From: Arcuatula senhousia
Taxonomy: Eukaryota; Mollusca; Bivalvia; Mytilida; Mytilidae
Length of the DNA: 64,000 nt
Assembly: GCA_963971305.1 (NCBI GenBank)
Contig: OZ020307.1
Location: forward strand, 54,061,702-54,125,701
Direction: 5' to 3'
Made by a program: the position numbers and the translations under genes. Shown piece after piece: positions 1 to 12,300 of this stretch. The notes under the pieces were generated by a model. That model was not told the origin of the DNA and searched no databases. It saw only the letters and a list, made by a program, of their open reading frames with translations. Each line of letters starts with the position of its first letter. Within the stretch, counting starts at the first letter, position 1.

Positions 1-663
1 ATATTAAAACAATTTTGCATCATAAAAAAATTGAAAATTAATAAAGGTTTTAAAAATATGGGTATAAAGTATTGTGTGATTTTTCCCGATCCTGAATTCA
101 AGTTTCGGAGAGCAATAAAAGAAGCAGGCAATTCAAGCAAACCATTTTTCAATTAATCTTTCACATGACACTTCTCTAAAATGTCGTTATCTAATAACAT
201 CAAACGATAAATATGAGTTTTAATGGGCTTTGCAGGTTTTGGGGCCTGCTTTAAAATATCTGCTTTTCCCGACTGAACATGTTTATTTTCAAATGCTAAT
301 TTCTCCATAAAACTGCATGATAATTAAACTTTGTACTTTTCGATTATGATTAAATTGGATTGTTTCATGTAATAAGGTTTATCAGAGATTTAAAGGCCAA
401 AAAAAAAAAATGAGGCATAAAGATGTATATATACATATAACACAAGAACAGTATATCAACTATAGATACATATCTTCATTTGCAAAGTTTGAAAAGCTAG
501 CTAGATTTTAAGAGAAAGGCCAACTTCCTAAATCTTAAATCTAATTTGTATGTACTAAAATTTTCAATTTCAAAGCTTATTTGCATGGTCAAAAGTTTTT
601 ATTCGACAACTTTACTAGCTTGACAAAATGTTCGGATTATTTTCCAACTCACGAGGAATTACA
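1..663. other. AT-rich non-coding DNA
   Basis: No coding or structured feature is seen apart from AT-rich sequence and short homopolymers. The first recognisable repeat begins at 664. Confidence 0.6.
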
Positions 664-1363
664 ACAAGAGGCTCCCAGGAGCCCGAATCGCTCACCTGGT
701 CTTGATGTCGACCCTATAAAAACTTTTCTAGAGCTAAATGAGCTAAACATTTAAGCAAGCAACAGCTTTTCTCCATCTACTATAGTTTCATTCTGTAGCC
801 ATAGGCCCAAATCATGACAAAATGCTATTCTAGGGGCCATAACCCCTATAAAGGGTCATCTGATAACTTCGACCCTATAAAAACTTTTGTAGCGCTAAAT
901 GAACTGAACATTTAAGCAAGCAACAGCTTTTCTCTATCTGCTATAGTTTTCATTTTAAAGACCAAAAACATGAAAAAACGTTATTTTAAGGGCTGTAACC
1001 CCTATAAGGGGTCATCTGACAACTACGACTCAATGGAGACTTTTGTAGACCTTTTGATACTAAAGCAGTAACGTAGCATCAGATTTCATCTATCTCCTAT
1101 ACTTTTTGATTTACAAGCCAAAAACAGTAGTCTGACCCCCGGTCTATATTTAGTAATGGCGGCCATGTTGTTTGGACGGCGGTCACCATTTGTGCAACCT
1201 TGGTAGAGGACATCCCATAGATGAAGTGTGCAAAGTTTCAAAGCAATCCCTTAAGTCCTTTCGGAGGAGAAGATTTTCAAAGAAAAGTTAACGCAACGAC
1301 GGACGACGACGACTACGACGGACGCCAAGTGATGGCAATAGCTCACCTGGACCAGGTGAGCTA
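664..1363 (+). mobile_element. HINE/pearl-like element, CACCTGG family, copy 1
   Basis: The element opens with a small palindrome (GGCTCC-CA-GGAGCC at about 670) followed by GCTCACCTGG. It then has roughly two copies of a ~160-base core with the phrases 'gagctgaacatttaagcaagcaacagcttttctc' and 'cctataaggggtcatctgaca'. A GACGACGG-rich stretch follows near 1300, and it ends in a perfect hairpin with arms AGCTCACCTGG and CCAGGTGAGCT. The 5' motif repeats one arm of the 3' hairpin. This layout fits the non-autonomous rolling-circle (Helentron-associated) elements described in bivalves. There is no coding capacity. The family name is inference from architecture. Confidence 0.7.
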
Positions 1364-3257
1364 AAAAGTAAATCTGAATCCTAAATATGCCTATGTTGTA
1401 ATGAAATCTTGTTGCAATTCTTTGTTTGGATAAGCTATAATTACCTTATATATTTGTTCCAGTTTTTTTCATATCATTTTGCCCAAGCTAAATCGTGTGA
1501 ATAATGGTTTGTAAGGATTTTTGTCTTGATACTGCTACTTTGAACCCAACAATTAATTGGACAGATAGATATAGCTTTCGAACAATTAATGATTGTGTAC
1601 AGTGGCAAGTGGTCGGACAGAGATGGAGTGAGTAGTGCTCTTACAAATCTGATTATTGTGAACAGTTTAAACCATTTTATCAAATAATATTGACACCAAA
1701 GGATTTGTTATTTAAACAGCTTTCATTGGAGATGCAATGCACTATTTCAATGTAAGTAGTTCACTAATAATTTGTTGTTTCTTTCGCCGAAATGAGTTTC
1801 CATTGTCAAAAAAATCAATGATTAAACCACTTTTTTAGAAAATTTAAACCATCCACAATATATATTGATAATTTGAATAGTGATAAATAACAATGTAAAC
1901 AAATTGTACGCTTCATTTTTTATTAAAAATTCGTTTCGGTGGAATAAAAGCTTAAATTCATGGGAAAATCATACCATTTTTCAAAATCAACTAGGATTTT
2001 ACCACCGGACAGTGATCAACTTCCGTGATCGCTTACTGTCCGGTTATACACTGTGATCAAGTTTAACCTGCATCATAATATAAGATTTTAGGGTTACACG
2101 TACCCCTTTTAACCACCTGGGGGACAACTATCAGTTGCAAAATGAATTTGTATTTATTTAAAAAAAGTTTATGAATAAAAAGTTTTGTGTCTTGATAATA
2201 ATCTATAAATGCTTGCAGAATCTATTTTATTAAAATTTGAGTTCTTAGTTATGTATATAGAATTTTGCGCCATAGTATGAAAATACACACATGTTCGTCA
2301 TTTAAAGAAGGGGGCATGATTTTTCTGATGGTAGGTTACTTAATATAAATATAAATGAATAATAGAAAGTAACTGAAACACCATTGCAACTTTTCCTTCG
2401 AGGTTTTCACTGTAAAACAAGAACGTGGCTTGTCAAATAAACTTTTCATTACGTTCTTGTGTCAAAACTATATCTCAGGTTCTAAGTCACTCGTTATTTT
2501 TTTCGTATGATGTATATATTAGCTTCCCCACTACCACATTTGTCTGTCAATGTCTAATTATATTCCTAAACAATTTCGTAGTGTTTCATTCTCTAAAATC
2601 TATTTCTAATTGAATTCTTGCCGTGATTTCTCTTTGTTCTCACGTCTTTCGCGTTGTGTTATCTGCGATAATTCAGACGAATACTTTATGCACTCTACTA
2701 ACTTTGTTGTTTTTAACACTGTTGTCTCTGCAATTTGAGATTTAATTTTCAGAAGTCACTGGGTTCCCTACGTGAATCACCTTAATATTCACTTATTTCT
2801 AAAACACAATGTTCAGATAATAAGAAATAATGATTTGAAGAAGTCACATTAAAAAAAAATATCGCCCTTTAAGGCAAACAGGAGGTTGAGTGCCGACAGC
2901 ACGACCAACAATCCCAAAAATCCTTCCATTGTGTTTTGTTAATGCATAATAAAAATCGTTTTGATATTTCCGGGATATCATTTTGATATCAATTTCTTCG
3001 CTTCAGACTGTAAGTACAAGTTTTGTCTGGTTATAGATCATTAAAAATAGACAAAAAACTAACATTTCAAGAATGCTATTCGATGCCTCCGATCGTTTAC
3101 TTGTGTTATCAGCTCTTTATTTGTTTCTGCAGTGTCTTATATCTTCTGAATTGTTTTGTTCTACCGGCTACTCCCATATTTTTTGTTATGTTCTCAATTT
3201 CTTTCAATGCTCAATATTGACTTTTTTGTATAAAATAAACTGTTAACACAGAGACAT
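1364..3257. other. Non-coding DNA with one inverted repeat
   Basis: No gene is seen. A perfect 10-base inverted repeat (ACCGGACAGT at 2004-2013, ACTGTCCGGT at 2035-2044) forms a short hairpin with a partly paired loop. It may be a remnant of a TIR element. The rest is AT-rich. Confidence 0.5.
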
Positions 3258-3993
3258 GTCTCGCCTGTCGCAACTGGACACAGTATAAAATGAAGTAAAA
3301 ATCCTCCTTAAACTGATCTTAACTAATGCTTAAGCAGCTGCATACCAAATATAAATGGTGAACCATAACTGCTTTATAAAAAACACTTGTGACATAAGTA
3401 AAAAGTTAAAAAGTGTAAAATCTAAAAGTCAGTAGACCGTGACTGCAGGATCATACAGATAAAATACTTTTGAAATTGATCTGTACTGATGCCAATGCAA
3501 CTGCATACCAAATATCAATGATGTACCATAACTGCTTCATGTTAAACAGACTTAAGAAAAAAGGTTAACCTCGGCCAAATCAGTGTAAAATTTCAAAGTC
3601 AGTAGACCGTGACTGCAGGAGCATACAGGTGAAATCCTTTTAAAACTGATCTGTACTGATGCTGATGCAACTGCATACCAAATATCAATGGTGTAACATA
3701 ACTGCTTCATGTTAAACAGACTTAAGAAAAAAGGTTAACCTCGGCAAAATCAGTGTAAAATTTCAAAGTCAGTAGACCGTGACTGCAGGAGCATACAGGT
3801 GAAATCCTTTTAAAACTGATCTGTACTGATGCTGATGCAACTGCATACCAAATATCAATGGTGTAACATAACTAGTTCACACAAAACAGACTTAAGCAAA
3901 AACTTTAACCAATTGTGGACGCCGCCGCCGCCGTCGCCGCCGGAATCACCATACCTAAGTCTCGCCTTTTGCGACATTCGTCGCAGGCGAGAC
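3258..3993 (+). mobile_element. HINE/pearl-like element, GTCTCGCC family
   Basis: The element starts with GTCTCGCCTGTCGCAAC and has about three and a half copies of a 170-base core; the phrase agtagaccgtgactgcagga begins at 3431, 3601 and 3771. It then has a GCC/GTC trinucleotide run (3921-3942) and a closing hairpin at 3959-3993 with outer arms GTCTCGCC/GGCGAGAC and inner arms GCGAC/GTCGC. As in the CACCTGG family, the 5' end repeats one arm of the 3' hairpin, although the primary sequence is unrelated. An open frame across the last core copy is fortuitous. Confidence 0.65.
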
Positions 3994-5127
3994 AAAAATG
4001 GACGCAGTTTTTATGTTCAATGTAATATTTTTATAATGGACTTTCATCTTTATATATTGATTAAAAATAAATTAATCATCATTATAGAAGTATATGTTGC
4101 GAGATGTATCATCGATAGTGTTTATGAGTTGCAAGCAGTAAGACGCAATTATTATGTAGCTAAATACATTATATATTTGTCTCACGTGGGTTTCAATTTT
4201 CGTCATTTATATCGACTTTTAAAAAATCGACCCGCTACTCTATGAAACCCACAAGGGCGGACAGTCGCCCTCTTGACAAGACCATGAAGACCTCGCCCAC
4301 TCACTTTAACATCGATTTATTTCAAGTCCCTGTTATATGTCTTATGACACGAGGCACCAAAGCCATTAATAATGTCAACGGAGTTTTTTTTTGGCAAAGT
4401 TTGGAATTTATTGTAATTTTATTCTTTATTTAATTTTATTTATAGCTGACTTTAAAAGTTTGATCAGTGACACAAAGTCGCCCTCCTTTTTGTTTGAAGT
4501 ACTGTAAGTATTTCCCCAAAACACTTTGCGAATACCATGTGAAATATATAATGATTTGAGCATCAAAATCCCATTTAATTAATTCCCTTTCGAATCACTG
4601 TGTGCTGAGTTAAGTTACTGGTCATATTGTTTCATACACACTGTGTTTGTACGTTCATTTACATTTTCGTTATAAATGTTTAGATTTCTTCTTGGCCATT
4701 GTTATCATAATTTTGACCTGCGTCGTTGTAGGCGAAAGCAAGTCTAGGAGTCGTGTCACTCCGTCCGTCCGTCTGTCCATCCGTAGCGCTATAGGGGTGT
4801 CTGTCTTGTGTAATCAAGTCGTAACTAAAGTGAACTCGTGTGCGCTGGAAGAGTAAGCGGTCCCCGTCTGCTATAGTACAGTCGTGCTGCTAATGGTCAG
4901 TTTTGCATGTCAAATCAGGGATATTAGGGTAGTCCATGTCTGTGAACATTTAAAATAGCCAAACCGATTCAAACAACATATAAAAACATAGGTTGTAATT
5001 AAAAAGTTTAAAAAAAAATGTGTAAATTAAATGCTACTGGTAAAATATGCAGCCCATCAACACAACCTCTGTTACACACCCAAGGAAAACTCTGAATGTA
5101 ATGCACAATTTTTGCTTTTTAAAATGT
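3994..5127. other. Non-coding DNA with repeat fragments
   Basis: No gene is supported. A 10-base inverted repeat GTGGGTTTCA/TGAAACCCAC lies near 4187-4250. A CCGTCCGTCCGTCTGTCC microsatellite-like run is at about 4763-4782, probably a remnant of a tandem-core element. The stretch near 4845 (ggaagagtaagcgg) resembles a dispersed repeat seen again near 37288. Confidence 0.45.
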
Positions 5128-5226
5128 TGGGACAAATATGACTTGGGACAAATTAGATGTGGGACAAATTGACCAATAGTTGGACAAATTCGTATGGGAC
5201 AAATTGAACTTGGGACAAACTGATCA
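5128..5226 (+). repeat. Degenerate GGGACAAATT minisatellite
   Basis: About six imperfect units of tGGGACAAATT with 5-9 variable bases between them sit immediately before the 1.36-kb tandem array. Any open frame across it is a by-product of the repeat. Confidence 0.7.
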
Positions 5227-5997
5227 GATACCGGCCCTAAAGAGGCCAAAAAGCGACTTTTTTTGTTTGTTTCCACAATAACATTGTTCTGGCTGTCTAA
5301 ATGCTATGAAACTTTACATTAAAGTTTTTTTTTAACAATAAAAGGATAGTGGGATTGATTTTTAATGTCTCCCGTTTTTCGTTTAGAAATTAGGGGCCCG
5401 AAAGGGGCAATAAATAAAATTTGTATATGTTTTCCACTGGTTGACTGATTGCTATGATATTTTACAACAATGTTCCTAACCATTAAATGATTGATTGGCA
5501 TGATTTTGTAGGTCTTCCCTTTTTGTCTTTGAGAAATTAGGGGCCCAAGCCGGGCAAAATCCAACTGTTTTTATTTAAGGTCCGATTTTGAATTTTTTTT
5601 TGCAAGTAAAACAAATTTTTGTTATCTAATGGATACAAAAATGGACACAGAGCCAGACATCGATTTGTATTGTTTGTTTTACATGTAGATATTTCACTGT
5701 CGACAGGCAAATTATCGTAACTGCAATTACAGCGATGATTGCGACGGAAAACCCCCGTAAAATAAACGTCCACTTTTTATTAATTCAAAACGAAATGACA
5801 CACAATCATACTTATTCATTGCTAAGGTCTTTTGACCAGTAAAATACCAGAAATATATTTTGAATCAACACTCGTCCATTTTCGAAATATCCACAACAGA
5901 AAAATGTGGCAAGATCGTCGTTACTTCAATATTTTTTTTAGCAAAAGATTGTAGTATTATGATAACTTTGCGATATCTATTGCTACATTAAGGATGG

Positions 5998-6374
5998 TTA
6001 CAATTTCAGTCTGATTTCGGAACTCCTCTAGACTTTACCTTTTAATACTGAAGAAATGTTTTGCACACTGACCCCTTCTTTATGATATTTTCTGATAATA
6101 ATGGCCTTACAAACCAACTGTATAAAATTTTTTGAAATTCTTGATATAACTTCATGATTTTTAAAAGCCAAAAACGTCACAATGTTAAAGTTATGTAAAA
6201 TCTAGAGGATTCTGATTTCCCGACAAAATTTTGACGTCATATATCTCGGAACCGAGCACACGGACGTATAGTTTTCTTTTTGTTATTTGATTAAATGGAC
6301 AATTATCTATCATTTCAATCACAAATTTAAAAAAAACCTTTGACATAAAAAGGTTCAGGAGTGACCATCCTTAA
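5998..6374. mobile_element. MITE with TTAA flanks, in unit copy 1
   Basis: TTAA|GGATGGTTAC at the left and GTGACCATCC|TTAA at the right delimit a ~369-base non-coding element. TTAA duplications are typical of piggyBac- or Kolobok-type transposases. The element lies inside the duplicated unit, so it predates the array. Confidence 0.6.
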
Positions 6375-6542
6375 ATTCAAAATTATCTTGAATATTGGCT
6401 TATCATCATTGCGTATCCTTATGTCAAGAACTTTTATACTCGTACTGTTAGGTATGCAATGATAAGAAGTGATTTTCGGCGTGTTCCCTGGACGTCTACT
6501 CGCCTAGGCGTTAAACACTTACTCGCTCACTCACGCACTTAT

Positions 6543-6618
6543 TCACTCACTCACTCACTCACTCACTCACTCACTCACTCACTCACTCACTCACTCACTC
6601 ACTCACTCACTCACTCAT
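6543..6618 (+). repeat. (ACTC)n microsatellite, unit 1
   Basis: About 18 uninterrupted ACTC/CTCA units at the 3' end of unit copy 1. Confidence 0.95.
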
Positions 6619-7351
6619 AAGAATCATTTCAATAGAAGTGTAATTAAGGTTCTGGCTGTCTAAATGCTATGAAACTTTACATTAAAGTTTTTTTTTAACA
6701 ATAAAAGGATAGTGGGATTGATTTTTAATGTCTCCCGTTTTTCGTTTAGAAATTAGGGGCCCGAAAGGGGCAATAAATAAAATTTGTATATGTTTTCCAC
6801 TGGTTGACTGATTGCTATGATATTTTACAACAATGTTCCTAACCATTAAATGATTGATTGGCATGATTTTGTAGGTCTTCCCTTTTTGTCTTTGAGAAAT
6901 TAGGGGCCCAAACCGGGCAAAATCCAACTGTTTTTATTTAAGGTCCGATTTTGAATTTTTTTTTGCAAGTAAAACAATTTTTTGTTATTTAATGGATACA
7001 AAAATGGACACAGAGCCAGACATCGATTTGTATTGTTTGTTTTACATGTAGATAATTCACTGTCGACAGGCAAATTATCGTAACTGCAATTACAGCGATG
7101 ATTGCGACGGAAAACCCCCGTAAAATAAACGTCCACTTTTTATTCATTCAAAACGAAATGACACACAATCATACTTATTCATTGCTAAGGTCTTTTGACC
7201 AGTAAAATACCAGAAATATATTTTGAATCAACACTCGTCCATTTTCGAAATATCCACAACAGAATAATGTTGCAAGATCGTCGTTACTTAAATATTTTTT
7301 TTTAGCAAAAGATTGTAGTATTATGATAACTTTGCGATATCTATTGCTACA

Positions 7352-7738
7352 TTAAGGATGGTTACAATTTCAGTCTGATTTCGGAACTCCTCTAGACTTT
7401 ACCTTTTAATACTGAAGAAATGTTTTGCACACTGACCCCTTCTTTATGACATTTTCTGATAATAATGGCCTTACAAACCAACTGTATAAAATTTTTTGAA
7501 ATTCTTGATATAACTTCATGATTTTTAAAGCCAAAAACGTCACAATGTTAAAGTTATGTAAAATCTAGAGGATTCTGATTTCCCGACAAAATTTTGACGT
7601 CATATATCTCGGAACCGAGCACACGGACGTATAGTTTTCTTTTTGTTATTTGATTAAATGGACAATTATCTATCATTTCAATCACAAATTTAAAAAAAAA
7701 CCTTTGACATAAAAAGGTTCAGGAGTGACCATCCTTAA
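7352..7738. mobile_element. MITE with TTAA flanks, in unit copy 2
   Basis: This is the same GGATGGTTAC...GTGACCATCC element as in copy 1, duplicated together with the unit. Confidence 0.6.
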
Positions 7739-7918
7739 AAAATTCAAAATTATCTTGAATATTGGCTTATCATCATTGCGTATCCTTATGTCAAGAACTT
7801 TTATACTCGTACTGTTAGGTATGCAATGATAAGAAGTGCTTTTCGGCGTGTTCCCTGGACGTCTACTCGCCTAGGCGTTAAACACTTACTCGCTCACTTG
7901 CTCACTCACGCACTTATT

Positions 7919-7984
7919 CACTCACTCACTCACTCACTCACTCACTCACTCACTCACTCACTCACTCACTCACTCACTCACTCA
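7919..7984 (+). repeat. (ACTC)n microsatellite, unit 2
   Basis: About 16 ACTC units at the end of unit copy 2. Confidence 0.95.
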
Positions 7985-8717
7985 TAAGAATCATTTCAAT
8001 AGAAGTGTAATTAAGGTTCTGGCTGTCTAAATGCTATGAAACTTTACATTAAAGTTTTTTTTTAACAATAAAAGGATAGTGGGATTGATTTTTAATGTCT
8101 CCCGTTTTTCGTTTAGAAATTAGGGGCCCGAAAGGGGCAATAAATAAAATTTGTATATGTTTTCCACTGGTTGACTGATTGCTATGATATTTTACAACAA
8201 TGTTCCTAACCATTAAATGATTGATTGGCATGATTTTGTAGGTCTTCCCTTTTTGTCTTTGAGAAATTAGGGGCCCAAACCGGGCAAAATCCAACTGTTT
8301 TTATTTAAGGTCCGATTTTGAATTTTTTTTTGCAAGTAAAACAATTTTTTGTTATTTAATGGATACAAAAATGGACACAGAGCCAGACATCGATTTGTAT
8401 TGTTTGTTTTACATGTAGATAATTCACTGTCGACAGGCAAATTATCGTAACTGCAATTACAGCGATGATTGCGACGGAAAACCCCCGTAAAATAAACGTC
8501 CACTTTTTATTCATTCAAAACGAAATGACACACAATCATACTTATTCATTGCTAAGGTCTTTTGACCAGTAAAATACCAGAAATATATTTTGAATCAACA
8601 CTCGTCCATTTTCGAAATATCCACAACAGAATAATGTTGCAAGATCGTCGTTACTTAAATATTTTTTTTAGCAAAAGATTGTAGTATTATGATAACTTTG
8701 CGATATCTATTGCTACA

Positions 8718-9103
8718 TTAAGGATGGTTACAATTTCAGTCTGATTTCGGAACTCCTCTAGACTTTACCTTTTAATACTGAAGAAATGTTTTGCACACTG
8801 ACCCCTTCTTTATGACATTTTCTGATAATAATGGCCTTACAAACCAACTGTATAAAATTTTTTGAAATTCTTGATATAACTTCATGATTTTTAAAGCCAA
8901 AAACGTCACAATGTTAAAGTTATGTAAAATCTAGAGGATTCTGATTTCCCGACAAAATTTTGACGTCATATATCTCGGAACCGAGCACACGGACGTATAG
9001 TTTTCTTTTTGTTATTTGATTAAATGGACAATTATCTATCATTTCAATCACAAATTTAAAAAAAACCTTTGACATAAAAAGGTTCAGGAGTGACCATCCT
9101 TAA
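8718..9103. mobile_element. MITE with TTAA flanks, in unit copy 3
   Basis: Third paralogous copy of the GGATGGTTAC-ended TTAA element. Confidence 0.6.
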
Positions 9104-9279
9104 ATTCAAAATTATCTTGAATATTGGCTTATCATCATTGCCTATCCTTATGTCAAGAACTTTTATACTCGTACTGTTAGGTATGCAATGATAAGAAGTG
9201 ATTTTCGGCGTGTTCCCTGGACGTCTACTCGCCTAGGCGTTAAACACTTACTCGCTCACTTGCTCACTCACGCACTTAT

Positions 9280-9378
9280 TCACTCACTCACTCACTCACT
9301 CACTCACTCACTCACTCACTCACTCACTCACTCACTCACTCACTCACTCACTCACTCACTCACTCACTCACTCACTCA
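9280..9378 (+). repeat. (ACTC)n microsatellite, unit 3
   Basis: About 24 ACTC units, the longest of the three runs, immediately next to the transposon insertion point. An open frame through it encodes only a Thr-His-Ser-Leu repeat. Confidence 0.95.
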
Positions 9379-9381
9379 TAA

Positions 9382-12300
9382 TAGTGCGGTGACCAAGTAA
9401 AGAAAAGGCCTCTAAATTTCGAGTTTAATGTCCCCATGTGACACACGGCTAACTTTTGTTTGCAACGACTAATCTGTATCTCTGCTTCATTTTTAGCCCT
9501 GTCGTAAGAAATTCGTATGGTCAGAACCCTATGAAAATTGCGTTTTTCGGGGAAAACCCTAATTTTCGTTATCTTAACACGCATTTTCTTTTCGTGTATA
9601 ATTTCAAATGGTCTTTCTAAAATGGAACAATTCTTTTTGGACACACTTGATCACGATTAGGAGAGTCAGGAAAAATAATAATAAGTCATAGATAAAACTT
9701 TCTTTTAGGCTAAAAATGGCAAATTACAAAAATGCATTTTTTTGTAGAAAATCAAAATTAATTATTTTTTTAAACTTGAACATTGCTTTTAAAATAAATT
9801 TTCTTCATAAAAAAATAATACCTTAAAGTATTAGAACAAAATAACCTGAGTATGATTATATATGCATTAAATCTATTAAAAATATAAGGATTGATATAGT
9901 GTGTGTTGACATAGAGGTAAATAGGATATTTCAAGATTTAATCATTATGGCGGATTTTTTTTTGTGCGAGGTTAATATGCAAGTTTAGGATCAAAGTGTT
10001 ATGATATATTACTTTGTTTACTGAAGTGTTTTTACTATATATTGTTATATTGACTTTACCATATCGGCAATTTCTTAGGACAACTTGGTGAAGACCACTT
10101 TTGTTGCTTGGGCCAATATTGCTCTTTTATTACATGTTGAACTGTATGAGAAAGTAGCATTAATTTTACTTTGTTTATTTGTTCTATTGTAACTTGACCA
10201 TGTCTAACCTGCCCAACCCAACAACAAAGCCCATCCGAGCCCAAAACGATTTAAGTCTGAAAACTGTGTCATTTGACTTATCTAACACAGAATCATTAAG
10301 TCAGCTAATTAACAGGGGAATCTGCTATGAAAAACAGAAAGGATATGGTTTATCATAGAATCCTAGACCAGGTTATCCCCATCTCACTTGACAGTCCTGA
10401 GTTTGATGAATTACACATTTCATATCATCTTTTCTGTAACAAAGAGCTATACGAGCAAGCAAAACTGTGATGTTTTACTTTCTGGGTTACTTCAAGCTCA
10501 AGTCAACCCTTCTTCGTCATAACAAGGTGTGTTGACGCGTTCAGTTTTTCAGTCGTTTGATTCAAATACTTGCATGTTTGGTCACAAAAAATCTTTCCAA
10601 AAGACACAAAACTGCACAAGCTTCAATCAGATGAGCGGTTACGGAGTTGGGAGTTTAATGTTTGTAGCAGAAACCAACTCAGATAATGTAACTATTTCCC
10701 TCAAATTCTTTCCAATGAAAATTATCAGAATTTTCGAGTGTATCATTCAGCCTGCATCACCAAGTATATGTTGAAAAGGAAGGTAATCCAATCCCAAATC
10801 CCACATATCATGAAGATCAGCACACGAAACCGCCTTTCAAAAGCTTATTTCTGCTATAAACAACGACTTGATGGCGAGGAAAAGAACACTTTTTCTTTTC
10901 AAACTTGAAATGGAGTCCAACAGTAGCTTTTATGACACCATCCCCCGTTCAAAGTTGTCTACATTTGGTGATCTAATGAAGAAATCAGGTTAAAATGTAG
11001 GTCTTGTGACATCCTTAATGTTCATATTATTAACCCTGAATAATTATTCCGTCTTGCCTTAGTGTTGGCAAATACACGCAAAGATGTTACAGTAGAGCGT
11101 GTTTTGTCTCTTCCCAGTGGTCCTATCCAAACGTCTATTTTTCATGATGATGAAACAATGAGAAAGACATGTAAAGCAGATCTCTGTCACCAAGTTGGAG
11201 CTGAAGCCCACACTGTCGCTTTCCTTCCACCATTTGACAAATTATAAACAACACTTGTAAGAAATGGTGTTGCCCATGTTTAAGCAGATAAGTCTAAGCG
11301 TTTTAAAACATTTTGGAATCTTGGTCATGACTTTGTTCAGTCTCTAGTTGGTTGCTTTAAAAAACACATCTTCAATCGTATACGTGTATGACAGGTATGA
11401 CTTCCAACTTTCAATCAAATCACAAGAGAGAGAGAGAGAGAAATTATTTCAGGTAATTGAGGAGCGATCGATTCCTGAATGGGAGAAATGTCTTGCTGTT
11501 AACCAGAATAAACAATATTTGCTGGGTTTTCTAGGAAAATTTATTTTATCAAAACAAAGAAAACGTCATTGAAGAAGGCAATGTTCTTACTATGGCTGGT
11601 TTATTTGACGATCCCCAAGTTGTAAAACAGATCTCAGCCAGTGGTTTTGTTGATTGTGCAAGTCTGTTCAGCATCCAAGAAGAAGGTGATACACAAATCA
11701 CTCTACATGTTCTTGGTGCTGATTTGAAATACGAATCGAAACAGTTGCAAAGAAGGATAATTGTAAAGTCTCATGATAATGATCTTTTGTTACTCTGCAC
11801 TTATTACTTTTTGTCGCCTTTAAATACAAAAGAACTTTTGTTTGAAACAGGAACTGTGTCTGGACCCAGATGGACGTCGATATATTCCAGTTCACGAAAT
11901 CTGTTCATTACTGAATAATGTCTTCTTGTTGTACATTCAATTACCGGATTTGATTCAACGTCATCAATGTTTGGTATTGGTAAAAAGCAGCATATAAAAC
12001 ATTCAAAGAAAATGCAGATGAATTAAGTACTCTGTCTTCTTTCTGTTTGTCAGATTTTGATGATTCACTGGAAACTTAACAAACTGGTAAAGCCACAAGC
12101 CTTGCAAAGCTACCACTGTGCGAGTCTACATTTCGGCAACACGCATTACGAGCATGCTTTCAAACTCATACTTGGTTAACATCACCCATTGCTAAGCCTC
12201 TTCCAAAGTCAATTCTTATGCATGGATGGTGTAACCAAAATGTTTTACAGCTTGTACGGTTTGAAGGTCATATGACATCTGATTTTTTACAAGATCTAGT

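Larger units (their letters stand above)
5286..6648 (+). repeat. 1.36-kb tandem unit, copy 1
   Basis: This is the first of three head-to-tail copies. Each begins gttctggctgtctaaatg and ends with an (ACTC)n microsatellite followed by taagaatcatttcaatagaag. Copy 1 is 1363 bases long. It differs from copies 2 and 3 at scattered bases and lacks an 8-base addition (cttgctca) beside the microsatellite. Two short minus-strand open frames (5319-5564 and 5537-5773) recur in all copies, but they overlap and have no recognisable domain, so I do not call genes. Confidence 0.9.
6649..8015 (+). repeat. 1.36-kb tandem unit, copy 2
   Basis: Second head-to-tail copy, 1367 bases, nearly identical to copy 3. 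Its two short minus-strand open frames are identical to those of copy 3 and differ slightly from copy 1. This suggests copies 2 and 3 arose in the more recent duplication step. Confidence 0.9.
8016..9381 (+). repeat. 1.36-kb tandem unit, copy 3 (interrupted)
   Basis: Third copy. It runs through its microsatellite and then breaks at TAA (9379-9381), where a 4021-bp transposon is inserted. The missing tail of the unit resumes at 13403-13432. The array therefore ends at about 13432, not at 9381. Confidence 0.9.

Noticed and set aside
664..1363. Canonical Helitron (TC...CTRR ends)
   Set aside because: The terminal hairpin is flush with the end and there is no hairpin-plus-10-bases-plus-CTRR layout; a Helentron/HINE type fits better.
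5319..8503. Two short minus-strand frames conserved in all three tandem units, one with several Cys (RRNHRCNCSYDN)
   Set aside because: The copies are recent duplicates, so conservation is not evidence of selection. The frames overlap each other, have no recognisable domain and no splice context.
6539..9379. CRISPR-like array from the regular ACTC repeats and tandem units
   Set aside because: There are no spacers; these are microsatellites within large duplicated units in a eukaryotic genome.
9188..9400. Frame encoding a Leu-Thr-His-Ser repeat
   Set aside because: It is simply the (ACTC)n microsatellite read in one frame.
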